DNA of 64,000 nucleotides from Coriobacteriia bacterium (GTDB lineage: Bacteria > Actinomycetota > Coriobacteriia > Coriobacteriales > UBA8131): NCBI GenBank assembly GCA_009783085.1, contig WRHU01000005.1:1-64000 (forward strand), read 5' to 3'. Positions 1-12,300 of the stretch are shown here, piece after piece. Under the pieces are notes generated by a model that saw only the letters and a program-made list of their open reading frames with translations, had not been told where the DNA came from and did not search any database. How positions within the stretch are numbered: position 1 is the first letter of the stretch; every line of letters begins with the position of its first letter. A program made the translations under genes and the position numbers.

Positions 1-2190
1 TCCTCGTTGGCTGACATGTTGACCGAGAACCGAAGTGCCCGCAATGTCAGTCGGGATCCTATCGGTGCCATACATGGTCATCGTTTGGCCCGCAACGACT
101 TTGCAGGTCTCCATCGAGAAGCGTTCAAAGTTTCGCACGGCATTGAGCGTACCGGGATTGCCCGCAACGCCTCCCGAGTTCTGGCCCGAGCAATACAGCC
201 CAACACTGTTACCAAAGGTGTCTTGGAAGATACCCATGTTATAGATGGTAAAGTGGTTGCCCGCGGTGCTCGTCAAGGTGATGGTTGCACCATCGGTACG
301 ATAGATGGTAGTCCAATTGCGTACGTTGCCGTTCAAGTTTATGTTTGCGCCCAGCTCGATCCTGTTGGTCGCCGTACCTTGGGCTGCAGTTCCCCCTGTT
401 TGTGTACCAGCGGCAGCCGTGCCAACATTAGTCAGCGCCCAGCGCAGCTGCTCGCCTGAATACACCGTCAGCGTGTTGCCGTTGCGGGCTGCATATGCCA
501 AAGCCGTGGTTTGAGGGTTACCGGTCGTGTTCGATATTCCACCACCCCAGACCCAATTATTGAGCGCATTGGTTTCTGCTGCAGGAGTCCAGTCGAACTT
601 GTTTACGCCTTTGTTAAGCCAAATGGTATTAACGTAGTCAATCCAAATACCCGGAAGACGCACATCGTTGTTGTATTGTGTGTTGTAATACTGCTCGTTG
701 CCCGAGGTGGGGGCGCGTGCCAGCATCCAGTCGTCCTGAGCAACATCATTTGTGCCACCGCCGTTAGGACCAATGCCCAAAGGTGCAATGTCCTCATCCT
801 CGTCGGCAACCTCTTCTGTCAAAGGCCCTGCGGGTACGTCTTCATCAAAAAAGGCAAACAGCGTTGGGTCGTATAAAGGACACTCCTCGTTGAGAGGGTC
901 GTGTTCATCGCCCTCGCACGTGCACTCAGGTTCTCCCCATAAAGGACAGCCCTCGTTGTGCTGCCATGGGTTGCTTGTTGCGGGTATGCCACATTCGCAA
1001 TCTGCCAAGGCTTCAAAACAGGGGCACTCTGAGCTATGTCCGTTTTCTACATCATCACAGGTACACTCTGGAGTATACAGGGGACAATTTTCTGCGTGAG
1101 TTGTTTGCGCTTCGTCGTTGGTTTCTCCGTTTGCTACGTCGCACGTACATTCAGCAGCAAGTGCTTCCAGAGCAAGAGGCTTAATAGGGGCATCCTCACG
1201 TGCAGGTGCGTCCTCTCGGTAGGCCTCTCCTTCATGTGCGTGTGCTTCTCCCTCATGGTCGCCATCGCACTCGCCTTCGTCATGATCGCACTCAGTTTGA
1301 CCGTAGGGGTCTATGCCCTCTTCGCAAACAGTAACTTCTGCTGCGGGAGCAACGCCATTATATTTGAAGCCTTCTGCTTTAGCAGCAAAAGAGTAGATTC
1401 CTTCTTGAGTTGGCTGATAGTTTCCCTTCCACGTAACGGGTACGTCAACCACAATACCCGTAAGGTTGCCTTGCTCGTCGCAGGCATAAAAACCTTCGTT
1501 CAAGCCGTCATAGGTTCCATGAACACGCCACGCTTGGTTACCGTCGGCGTAATAAATGGTGTAGATTACCAGCTGGTCTGCTGCGCGCAGTTCTAGCTCG
1601 TTGCGTGGTGCAACGTAGCCGTACCAGTAATAATCAAAATCGCCTTGGTCGTCTGCTGCGGGTGCAGTTTGCTGGAATCTGTTTTGGGGCTCATCTGAGT
1701 CTTCGGCCTCTTTGTTAAGTTTGACTGGCTCAGGAAGCTCACAAACAGCACGCAAGGCTTTTGGCAAACTCAGCTTTTCGCGCTCAGTCCCATAGCTCAC
1801 ACATTCGGTGTAGGCTGGGTTAATGCGCTCAAAACTGATGATTTTGTTAGATGCTTTTCCTGGCTCGGCACCATACGCGCCGCTGACACCATAGGTCAAT
1901 AGGCCCGACAAAGACAGGGCCAACACCAGTGCAAGCGCCAAGCGTGCAAAGGTCGCAGGACGCCATCTTTTATCCATGGCAGCAACTGCTGCGGTTGCCG
2001 TGGTTGCCCTAGTTGCCCTCGGCGTTCTAGTCGCAACGGTCGCTCGAGCTACCCGTGTTGCAGGCTTCGCAGACCTTGCTTTAGCCTCACACCTTGCAGC
2101 CACTGTAGACTTCGCAGACCTTGCGGGCGCTGCACCTTTTTGGCTGGTTGCCCTCGGCGTTTTAGTTTTTTTGCTTTTCGTAGAAAACAT
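1..2190 (-). CDS. Secreted beta-helix-type surface protein with Cys-rich repeats (3' end outside window)
   Basis: The reading frame is open from the ATG at 2190 to the window edge (730 codons, no stop), so the C-terminus is missing. An AAGGGG ribosome site lies about 8 bases upstream. Residues 2-70 are a highly basic, Ala/Thr/Arg/Lys-rich tract, then a hydrophobic segment (about 82-100) resembles a signal peptide with a very long n-region. An in-frame ATG at 1977 (MDKRW) would give a normal signal peptide but has no ribosome site. A His/Asp/Glu/Cys-rich stretch lies near 300-320. Residues about 346-437 hold repeated CxC and CPLY/CPLW motifs. From about 575 a stretch resembles the start of a pectin-lyase-like beta-helix (EQLRWAL, then IxLGANI), as in the neighbouring giant protein. 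Probably an adhesin-like surface protein; the ligand is unknown. Confidence 0.75.
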   Translation of the reverse strand, partial: MFSTKSKKTKTPRATSQKGAAPARSAKSTVAARCEAKARSAKPATRVARATVATRTPRATRATTATAAVAAMDKRWRPATFARLALALVLALSLSGLLTYGVSGAYGAEPGKASNKIISFERINPAYTECVSYGTEREKLSLPKALRAVCELPEPVKLNKEAEDSDEPQNRFQQTAPAADDQGDFDYYWYGYVAPRNELELRAADQLVIYTIYYADGNQAWRVHGTYDGLNEGFYACDEQGNLTGIVVDVPVTWKGNYQPTQEGIYSFAAKAEGFKYNGVAPAAEVTVCEEGIDPYGQTECDHDEGECDGDHEGEAHAHEGEAYREDAPAREDAPIKPLALEALAAECTCDVANGETNDEAQTTHAENCPLYTPECTCDDVENGHSSECPCFEALADCECGIPATSNPWQHNEGCPLWGEPECTCEGDEHDPLNEECPLYDPTLFAFFDEDVPAGPLTEEVADEDEDIAPLGIGPNGGGTNDVAQDDWMLARAPTSGNEQYYNTQYNNDVRLPGIWIDYVNTIWLNKGVNKFDWTPAAETNALNNWVWGGGISNTTGNPQTTALAYAARNGNTLTVYSGEQLRWALTNVGTAAAGTQTGGTAAQGTATNRIELGANINLNGNVRNWTTIYRTDGATITLTSTAGNHFTIYNMGIFQDTFGNSVGLYCSGQNSGGVAGNPGTLNAVRNFERFSMETCKVVAGQTMTMYGTDRIPTDIAGTSVLGQHVSQRG

Positions 2191-2652
2191 ATGTGTGCCC
2201 CTTACCTCTGGGATTTACCCCTCGCCTTAACTCCTCAGCGTTAGACCTTGCGCCTTTGCTCAAACCTCTTGAGCTTGGGCTTCTTGGCCGCCAAGCGTTA
2301 CTTCGCGTTACTTCTGCAACGCCAAATAAGCCTCATAGGCCTGTATGGTTTGACAAACCTCACAGACCTCGCTGGGTTTGCTCCCCCACCTGAGACTCTC
2401 CTTTGATAAGCTTTCTCCCCTGCCTAACAAAGACGTGTTTTCTTCTCATGTCAATATTCTTTTGTAATGTACCTTGTGATGTTTGCGCTCATGCTCCCCA
2501 GCATTGCTCTCACCAGCATTGCCGTGCTTCCGTTGTGCAGCAAGGCTTGCGCCTGCAAACAGCAACGATTGCACTTGTACGCCCCACGTACTGCTCACGC
2601 TTTGTTTCTCACATACTTATTCTGATTTTGTCTTCCCACTCACCACGTATCG

Positions 2653-2816
2653 CTTTTGCTCAGACACCATACGTTTTGCTTACGTTTTACGTTTTTGTTT
2701 CTGCTCAGACACCGTACGTTTTGTTCATGCTCACGCAACTCGTATACTCAGACAGCCTACGTTTTGCTCACGTACCACGTTTTGCTTTTGCTCAGACACC
2801 GTACCTTTTGCTTACG
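2653..2816. repeat. Degenerate ~45-bp tandem repeat, four copies
   Basis: Copies start near 2653, 2700, 2744 and 2787, giving a period of 43-47 bp. The shared core reads close to GCTCAGACACCGTACG followed by TTTTGCTTACG on the plus strand. The tails between cores vary. It lies about 460 bp upstream of the leftmost surface-protein gene. Function unknown. Confidence 0.7.
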
Positions 2817-3104
2817 CTTTTTATTTTACTTTTGCTCACACATCGTGTGTTTTGATTTCACTCCCCAAATGCCCCACACCACCCTAAAACCTGAGCCAAG
2901 CTAAAGTATTAAAGTGTTCGATAAATCCCCTACCGCTTTCACGGTATATATCAAGTTACACCCTTTTTTACTCTTTGTCAACCATTTTGCATGAATTAAA
3001 AAAAACATCGCAAAAAACCCTTTATTTTGCTTCTCGCAAACCCTTGTTTTTTTGGAAATCCATGTGCAAATGAAAGTGGGAAAGTGGGTAAAGAATCCTT
3101 TAGG

Positions 3105-3138
3105 TTTCCTGGGCACCCGTAAAAGGCGCCCAGGGAAA
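3105..3138. repeat. Strong inverted repeat (13-14 bp arms)
   Basis: Arms at 3105-3117 and 3125-3138 pair with one bulge and one mismatch around a 7-base loop. No clear U-tract follows on either strand, so it may not be an intrinsic terminator. A second small inverted repeat (GGACAC/GTGTCC, 3144-3162) follows directly. Both sit downstream of the giant gene on the minus strand. Confidence 0.55.
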
Positions 3139-3266
3139 GGGGTGGACACAAGACTGGTGTCCGAACAGGGGTGCAAGTCACAGAAACACCCAAGATAATA
3201 ATCGTTTTGTATTGCGCTTCCTTAGAAAGGTTGCGCGTTTGTTGTATGAAATCCTTGCTAGTCTCC

Positions 3267-3304
3267 CCCGGCAAGCCTTAGGTGGTGGGGCTAAGGGCTT
3301 GCCG
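3267..3304 (-). terminator. Long hairpin downstream of the giant gene
   Basis: The arms CCGGCAAGCCTTAG (3267-3280) and CTAAGGGCTTGCCGG (3290-3304) form about 14 base pairs with one bulge. It lies 54 bases past the stop of the giant gene. No U-run follows, so termination or 3'-end protection is inferred from position and stem strength only. Confidence 0.45.
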
Positions 3305-3321
3305 GAAAGAGTCTTACTTAC

Positions 3322-3351
3322 AAGACAACTTCTCCTTAAGGGAGGTGTCTT
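3322..3351 (-). terminator. Second hairpin immediately after the giant gene's stop
   Basis: AAGACA (3322-3327) pairs with TGTCTT (3346-3351) around an inner CTCC/GGAG stem. It starts only 6 bases past the stop codon and has no strong U-tract. It may act with the next hairpin to protect the 3' end of a 15-kb message. Confidence 0.35.
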
Positions 3352-3357
3352 AGGGAA

Positions 3358-6300
3358 CTATCCTCTATAGGTCCGCTGCACGATCTGTGGAGCAGGAGCT
3401 TGCACAGCAACGTGTGGTTGTGGTGCTGGAGCAGGTGTGCCTTTCTTCTTCATCAGCAGTGCTGCCACCATAGGTGCCAACAGCTGAACGAGCACGATAA
3501 GGGACATCGGCAGTGAGTACTGGTCGATAATGCCCATCTTGGCACTGAAGTCTTGAGTTACCAACAAGACAACCAAACCTTCAATGAATGCAATAACGGC
3601 AATCAGCAGCACGGGAGCATTAACATACATGCTCTTTTGGTTGGCTGGCTTATCTTTCTCCTCGTCATCTTTACGACGATCAAAGAAGAACTTGGCCAAG
3701 AATGCAAGCGCCAACAAAGCGGACAGTATTACTACCAACACGTTGAACAGTGACCAGCTTGCCTTTTCTTCTGCAGGCGGCTCAATAGTTGGCGCAACAG
3801 TTTTATCCACTTCAACAAGCTCAGTGGGCCCAGGTACCTGTACCGCCGGCGGAGCTGCCACGTTTACATACGTTGCAGGTGGATTGACCACGATGCGCGG
3901 TTGTGGAGGTGGTGCATCTTTAGTCCAGTGTGCATAAACCGTGCGATTTGCATTTACTGGAGTTGAAGCGGTAAAGGCAGAGCCACCGGATTTCTTGGTG
4001 TACCAACCATTAAAGCTATACCCCTTGCGTACCGGCTCACTGGGCAAATACGCAATGGTTGTTGCAGGACGCTGTACGTACAAAACGCTCGGACCAGTCA
4101 AACGACCACCATTGGCATTAAAGGTTACCGTGTAGCGTGGCAACGGCTTTGCAACGGGGTCAGGCTGCGTTACGGTAGCAGCGATTTGCTTGGTCAACGT
4201 AGAATCAGCTGATACGGCTATTGTTGGATAGTACACGCCGCGAGCGTTGGTGTAGCCACCGAGGTTGCTTACACGCACGGCAACAGGAGTGCCGTCAATA
4301 CGCGTTGCATAAGCACCCGAACGCTCAATTATCTGAGCAGAACGGTTGCTTGTGTTTACCGCTGCGTGCGCAATGGTAAAGTTCTTTGCGTACAAAACAT
4401 AGTTGTTGTTGAACACAATGTTGCCATCGTCAACAATCAGAGCGGTCTGCGCCTGCGTAGTATTGCCGTCGCTATCGGTAACGCTCATAGTTACCTGATA
4501 GATACCTGGTTGGTTTCCGGGAATATTTCCAGAAACCTTAATCTTGTCAGTCAAATTGCCATCTTCTGCATCGGATGCGGTAGAGTTGCCACGTTTTTGC
4601 GTATCGGTAAGATAAGCAGCGTTGTTTGAAACCGGAACAACAACGGGGCGTTCAGGCGTAATCACTGGTGCAGAACCAGTAACTACTTGAACACTCAAAA
4701 CAGCCTGTGTAACATTTCCAACGTCTTTGACCGTTATCTGATATAAGCCAGGAGCTGCCTTAAGGCCGCCCGTATCGGCAATATAAACATCTTCTGCAAC
4801 AGCGCTGTTGGTCTTTATGTTGGTAATAATTGCGCCAGCTTGAAGTTTTTCAATCAAAGCATCATCAGAAACAATGCGATCGGCAGCCAGTGGGCGTATC
4901 GCTTCTAGGGCTTGAACTTCAGATAAGCGCATCGTAATGTTGTTGCCATAGACATAAACCCGATTGCCTGTTGCAGAATCAATATCGTCCTCAAGAACAT
5001 CAGCTGCCACAACTTGAGCATCGATGGTCTTCGAAATGGTGCCAGAAGGCACGTCTTTTACTGATACAACCACTGAGTGGGTGCCTGCTGTTTTGCCATA
5101 ACTACCAGGATTAATATCGATAATGCTTGGGGAAAGCTCCTCGCCGTTAGTAGCGTCAAACACGCGCGCATTAGACAGAGCTTTTATCTGAGCAATGCGC
5201 TCGTTGGCACTCGTCGCAACATCAGCAGCTCTAATAACAAAGCCTGTTGCCTCAAGAATACGACCCTCGCCAATTTCGTAGCGACCATCGTTAATGATAA
5301 TTGCGTGCTTTTCTCTGGTAGTGTTTCCGTCACTATCAGTTACCTCATAGGTAATCGGATAAATGCCTGGCACGTTGGTATCAATATCGTCTGGATCGGC
5401 ACTTGGGTCATTGGTGAGATAGTAGATAACCTTATCGGTAATATCACCATCTCCTGGACTCCAAGCAGAAACACCGTTCATGGGATTCCACGGATCGCCA
5501 AGAGCTATCTCGTTGGGGTTCGGAACGGTAAGAGTTGGAGGGGTACGGTTAGTGACGCGTGCCTCAACAAGAGCGCTATACTCATCAGATGTAAAGCTGT
5601 TGATGCCAAACTCAATGTCATATAAACCGCTGCGGTCAGTAAAGCCACCTTTGTCAACAACCTTAACGCTTGTATCAGGAGCAGTCTTGACAAGCTTGAT
5701 CACGCGCGCCTGTGCAGCAGCAATCAAGCCAGCATCTCCCGTGCCGCCCGTCTTAGTAATCTCGGCAGCATCAGAAACATCCAGAGCAAAGTTTGATGCA
5801 ATAAGAGCATACTTAGCGTTATAGGGGTCAGGCCCGAGGTCAACAACGTCGGCATCTACTATCTCGCCCGTTATGTCCTTAAATACCTCAGGATAACCAA
5901 CAGGACTTAAGCGGAAGGGATAAGAGCCAATCTCCTTTTCCGCAAAGCGAGGAGGTATCGTACCAACAACGGCGACCTCTAAAGCATTGCCCTCGTAGTC
6001 ATAAGCCTCCGCAAACGACAGCCTTAAGACATCGTCAGCAGCTCCGCCAAAGGTAGCATCTTTTGAAGAAACGACAAAGTCCTTGGCGCCAATAATAATC
6101 TGAGAATCCTCAAAGTCGTCAAAGCGTCCATCGTTGATAATAACGGCACGAGTAACGGATACCTGCTTGGGTGTGCCGTCGGTGTTTTTAATGATGGGGT
6201 CTTCGACCATATAGGTTACCTGCGTTACGCCAACCACTGATTTATCAATGGCAGGCACAGCGCCCATGCTGTCAGTTATTACTACATCAGTGGTAGCAAG

Positions 6301-9300
6301 CATGTTCTTTTCATCAATAACCATTATGCCCAAAAGAAGCTCATTGCGGGTGAGCATAACCGAAGCTGGTGCCTGATCAAAACGAAGCGGACCATCTACA
6401 GCTATGACGGGATCAACACCCCAGTCAACAAAGAAGTCAACAGTTACCTCAACGCCGCCAACATTTTCCGGAATGAAGGTCACCTGATAGGTGCCGTTTG
6501 CTTGCATGATACCGTTGGACTTGACCGCAACGTTGTGTGAGGTCATGCCACCAGTGCCTGCAATCTTAAAGGCCTCTGCATCAGCATAAGCAACCAAACG
6601 TGCTTGCGTTACGTTGTCCATCTTGCCTGCAAGCTCTCCTGCTTGTGCCCAGGTAAGGATAACGTTGTTGGCGGCAACGATATAACGATTGGTATCGTTT
6701 GAATCAGTGGTATTCGTATCATTGACGTTACCGTCATCGTCTGGCGTGTTAGAAATAAGCTCTTTGTCGAGCACGCGACCCGTTACGTTCGCCACGGGCT
6801 TAGCTTCGGCGGCTACACCAATCTTGATAGGTGTGTAAACGTCCTTTTTAGCCATAAAGCCTGCAAGGTCTTTAACAACCGGAGTCCAGTTCTCAACGTC
6901 AATTACGCGCTGGGTAGCTGTATCGCGCACAAGATGCAGTGCTTCTGCATGGCTTAAAGCCAAGACTAAATCGTCAATGCTTGTTGCAGCCTCAACGTCT
7001 ACAACCGTGGTTGCAAAGTCCCATGCCTTAGCCGCATAGTCGCCTTCAAACTCCCAGGGGCCAACGAGCACAAGACCCGTTTGGCTCGTTGAGTTACCCT
7101 CAGTATCAGTAACGGTATAGGTAACCGTATAAGCACCTTCAACCTTGGTGTTTACGGGGCTGTCATGGGTAAGTACCAAATCTTTGACATCGTCTTCGGC
7201 ATCGCCATAGGTAACGCCTGCAAGGTAGTCGTCCTCAGTAAAGCTGCCGTTAAGGTCAACTTGCTTGAACTCAGGAACATTAAGCCATGGTGAGAAACCA
7301 TTAGAAACAATGGCATTTACCCACACAAAGGCCGTGTTGTCCTCCGTTACCCACAGCTTAACAGGAACAATAGTTGGGTAATCAGGACTGTCTGGCTGTG
7401 CAAAGGTTGCGGTCTTAAAGCCGCCGTCATCAGCGAGAGCGCAGGTGCCACTTGGCGCAAGGTTAGTGTCGGAGCGCAAGTAACTCTCTGCCTCTGAACG
7501 CTTGATGAGCTCGTTGCTATAAGCAGCGCCGCTCATTGCCTGCAGCGCAGATGCATCTTTAATATTGATGCGGAAGTCACGGGCGGCAATTGCGTACGTA
7601 TCGCCATTTCCGGCAACCTCTGGATACGGAGGCGTAGAATCAAGCACTTTTGCCGTAATAGTGCGCTTAAGTGCTGCGTATTCCTGAATGCCCAAGATAG
7701 GACGGAAGTCCTTCTTGATGGCAGCCAAAGAAGCAGAATCAGAAACAATAGCCGTAGCAGGACTTCCGTCCGTTGCCCAAGCCTGTGCGCCTGATTGCTC
7801 AAGTATAAGCGTGTTGGTGGAGCCGCCGTCGTCAATAAATGCCTGAACGTCTTTAGCCTCAATAACAAACGACTGCGCACGCAAGATATAGTTCTCATCA
7901 AAGGATGCAGAACCGTCATTGACGATAAGCGCACGACGCACTTGGGCAACATTGCCGTCAGCATCGGTAACGCGATAGGTAATTTGCGTTACTGAGAACT
8001 CATTGAGCGGAATGGCTGGCAGAACCTCTGCGCCACTTGCATCAGGGTTGATGACTACGCTGACGGTTAAATCGCCGTCAACAGGATGTGTTGCCTTAAC
8101 GCCAGTCATAATTACCTCGCGGCTTACCAGAGCACTGCTCGCAGGTTCCCACGAAACATTAAGCGGTTTTGGATCTGCCGTAATGGAGGGCATAAGGCCA
8201 CCCGTGGTCACGTTAACCTCAAGTGCCGCAAAGACGTTTTTGCCCTCATCAGCAATAGTTACCGTATACAAGCCAAGGGCAGGACTTAAGTTGCCCCAAT
8301 CGGTAACAATGGCAGCGATATCATTGACCTCACCAGTGGGAAGCGTTTGGCGTGCCCCAGCACTGAGTAGCATAAGCAAATCTGCATCGGTAGTGGGAAC
8401 CTCGCTCGGACGCAGGCTTATGTTTTTGCCAAAGACGGTGTATTCGCCACTAGTAACAATAACGTCGCCGTCAATAACTTCACCAATAATGTCCATAGTG
8501 AGATAACCGCTTGGAGTATCTACGCCACGAAGCGTAATGTTGTACTTGCCCGCCAGAGGACCGTAGCCATCAGTATTAGTAACCGTGATATCGCCTTGGG
8601 CAATTACGGTACCCGTACGACCGTCATAGAGGGTTGCACCACTCTTGTCGAGAATCTCTGCATTTATCATGCCCGGATTGGTGGTTACGTCTTTAAGCAG
8701 CGTGATAAAGGAGTTGGCCTCCAAAATGCGTCCGTTGCCCACAACGTAACGACCGTCATTTACTACCACAATGCGCTCTGCAGTAACGGTGTTGTTGTCA
8801 GAATCGGTTACTGAGTAGTTAATTTTATACTGACCAACCTTTGCCAAATCAACAGCAGAACCAGCAGCAGTTGCCGTGATGTTGAGCGGCTTGCCATCTC
8901 TGTCATCTTCAAGGTCGGTTGCGCTTACCATATACATCTCTCCGCCACCAGAAGTATAGTCTGCCGGCAAGATAGAGCTTGGAGAGCGACGTGGGTGATC
9001 AGGGGCACCAATCCAAACCTCAATAGGACTTGGAACCGTCAAAACAGGAGGCTCACCTTGAGAAACCGTACCCGTAACACCAATGTCTTGGGTAGGGGTA
9101 ACACCTTCGATACGGAAGGTAATAGGTTTGTATTCGCCTTGCTCTACTCTAAAGCCTGCGTTATCGCCCAGCACAGCATTTTTTGCGCTTGCGGTAGAAA
9201 CCAGTGGAATAACAGAAACTTTAGCTGCAGTGATATAGCTATTGGGAGCTCCGCTCAAAATAGCGGCAGCCTGTTCAAGGTTTACCGTAAAGTCTGAACC

Positions 9301-12300
9301 ATAGATAGCATAACTTGCAGACTTATCGCCTGAGTTGATGTAATCAGCATCGATAACCGTAGCCTTAATGGTCACAGAAGTTGGGAAGTCGTTTGTTTTC
9401 CAGGTAAGAGGATAGGTGCCCGGCTCGGCATTTGCTACATAACCTGAAGGAGCGCCGGTCCAACTAAAGGGAATCTCTTCGCCTTCAAAGTTGTAAGCCT
9501 CAGCATACGAGCTGCTCTTTGCTTGACCTTCGCTGCCATCAACGGAGCCAGTGCCTTTGCTCTTGATAACAAAATCGCGTGCGCCAATGATGACCTCGTT
9601 GTCAGGGTCAATAACATAACGACCATCGTCAACAATAACAGCACGTGAGGCGGTAGTAGTGTTGCCGTCCGTATCAGTAATTGAATAGGTAGCATTCCAC
9701 ACACCAACATTTGCTTGATCAAGCGGAGTTAGTGTTGTGTTGCCCGCATAGGTAACGCCAGCAATAGCAACCGTGGTTTTAGCCCAAGAGTCAATGCCTA
9801 TCATGTCATCTTCGACATCGGTAACCACCATCTTTGCCTTAAGGTCGGCGACGGAAAGCGGCTTGGAGAGATCGGTCTTTTGAAGTACCAACGGTGCCTC
9901 GTCAAACATAATAACGGGGTCGTTACTCTCAACGCTAAAGGTTACCGTTGCAAAGGCGCCAGGAACGCCCTTGGCAATGAAGGTTACCTCATATTGTCCG
10001 TTAGGTACAACAGGGTGTCCTGCTGAGCCAATCTGGTTGTCGAGAACAGCAACCTCCCAGTCGCTCAAGCCTTCTTCGCCACCAGCAGATTTCCAGGCCT
10101 CTGCGCCAGCACGGTCAATCAAGTTTGCCACAGCAATAGCACTCGTGCCCGTAAAGAGATTGGCTTCTGCAAGCTTGAACATGGCGTTGCTAGCACCTAC
10201 AAAGTAGCGGGCATCTTCCTCGTCAACAACCGTATCGCCAATAACGTCTTTGTCTATAACTTTACCAATGACGTTATGCGTTACAGCATCGTCGCCAACA
10301 TAGCCAGGCTCAGGATTAACACCAATCTTGATGGTATATTCGCCCTCTTCGGCTTTGTAGCCACCGTTGCTCGTAATCTTCAAAACGTTGTTGGCGGGAG
10401 CAGGAAGCTCCTCTGATGGGTCGCTGCTCACGTAGCGCCATGCCTTTGCGTTGGCAAGACCTAAGATAACGCTGTCGGAGGTGCCGTTTGTCATAACGTT
10501 TGCAACTGTTTCAACAAAGTCATAGCCGCATACAAAGTAATCACCAATAAAACTACCCGTACCAACATAGACCTTAACCGTCTTGGTTACGGTATTAAAG
10601 TCACTGTCCGTTACTTGATAAGAGATGTCTTGATAGACGTTCTTTTTGCTCAAATCAACGGGGCTTGCAGCAGTTATGGGTTTGACCTCGGTAAAGGTGC
10701 TGCCCGTAAGCGTTCCCACCTTAACCTGTGCCGTAAGGTCATGGTCCTCAGGATCATTTGCACTTACGCCCTGCATACCATTTTGAGAAATCCAATTCTC
10801 TTTGGCAATCCAACGAGGATCACTTGGCATGGTAGAGGTTTCGCCACCCCAAACATAGCGTACTTCAGGAGCGGTAATTTCTGGTCTTCCACCATTGCTT
10901 ACAAGCAGAATAATGGTGGTAGTTGCATCAGTATCCTCTGCACAACGTACCGTAAGCGTAAATTGCTGACCTTCAGAAAGTACGCCCGGTGTGGTGCTAA
11001 AGCCACCGTCAGAAACGAGCTCTCTCGTCATGGCGGGAGCTTCTACAAAGCTTGAGGAGGTGCGGTCGTGAATGGTAACCCCACCCTTTGCCAAAAGCGT
11101 AGCGTCAATCGTAGCCTTAGGCTGCGATTTGAGAGCGTTTGCCTCGGTTTCATTGAGACGGAAGTTAGCCCCAATTATGGAGTAATGAGAGCCATTGTCG
11201 CCATTTTGGTCGCCAACGGCAGGAGTGCCCGTGCCGTCATTTATAACCTTGGCAGTAATAGTTTTCGAAACCGCAGGATAACCTGCTACCTGAACGGTTA
11301 CTGAATAATCATAGGGCAGGCTCGCATACCCACCAGGAAGCGCAATCTCGGCAGCACGAGGAGTACCCGTAGTTGCCCAAGCACGTGCCTCTGATTTTTC
11401 AAGCAGCTGAGCCATAGCGCCCGTTGGGTTGACATCAGATGCCCTAATAACAAAGGAGAGTGCTTCTAAGATGAAGTTATCGTCGTACTCATAGCGTCCA
11501 TCATTTACGATAATTGCGCGCGAGTCGCTCACCTTAATGCGGTTTGCATCGGTGTAGCTGTAAGTCACCTGATAGATGCCAGGCTGCGTAGCTGGAATAG
11601 CTGTTACAACGGTGCCCGGAGTGCCCTCGGTAACGTCAAGGATTTCATAAACAACCATAGTGGTCACATTGCCTATAACATCAGACAAATTGGGGTCACT
11701 TGCCACAACGCCCTCTTTAATCTTTGCATCCGTAAGGTTGCCGCCACTTTGCTCAGTGCTTGCAACGGGCATAGTTACGTTCAAAGGTTTGGGTGTAGCA
11801 GAGATGCTCGGCATCTTGTCGGTGCCTACCATAATAGTAAGTTGAATGGTAGTTTTATCTTCAATGTCGGTAACGTCAAAGCGGTACACACCAAAGAGTT
11901 CTGTTGGGTCTGCAGGAATAGCTCCCGAGAAGGCAGCAACGTAGTCGTCCAAGTCAACAATTTTGACATCGATTTTTGAGGTGGTGCCATCAACAGCCGC
12001 CTTGGTTGCGTATGCTTGCAGGGCTTTGATGATTTGAGCATCAACAGGACTGGTAGTTGCCGTTGTAACCGCCTCATCAACGGTTTGGACAATATTTTTG
12101 CCGTAGACATAGGTTACTGAACCTGTTGCAGGAGGCATGTCAGGGCCAATAACGTCGGCATCAACAACCTCACCCGTAATATTTCGAGTGATGGTTCCTG
12201 ATGGGTCATCAAAGGCGGTAAGGCTAATGTTGTAGGTTCCTACACTCGGCCCATAACCACCAGGACCTACCACAACCGTACTGGAAGTACCAATAGGAGC

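Larger units (their letters stand above)
2191..3357. other. 1.17-kb intergenic region with tandem repeats and hairpins
   Basis: No ORF here looks protein-coding; the short open frames are composed of repeats or low-complexity DNA. The region holds four degenerate ~45-bp repeats (2653-2816), an AT-rich stretch (about 2900-3060) and a run of hairpins (3105-3351) behind the giant gene. The promoter of the leftmost gene should lie in the part nearest 2190, but no convincing -35/-10 pair was found. Confidence 0.6.

Noticed and set aside
1-1600. Several plus-strand ORFs of 60-190 codons
   Set aside because: They are shadows of the minus-strand surface-protein frame, which is open through the window edge and has signal, Cys-repeat and beta-helix features.
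3150-3181. Intact insertion sequence near the giant gene
   Set aside because: Only a short stretch recalls an IS3-family end; no transposase frame or paired ends are visible.
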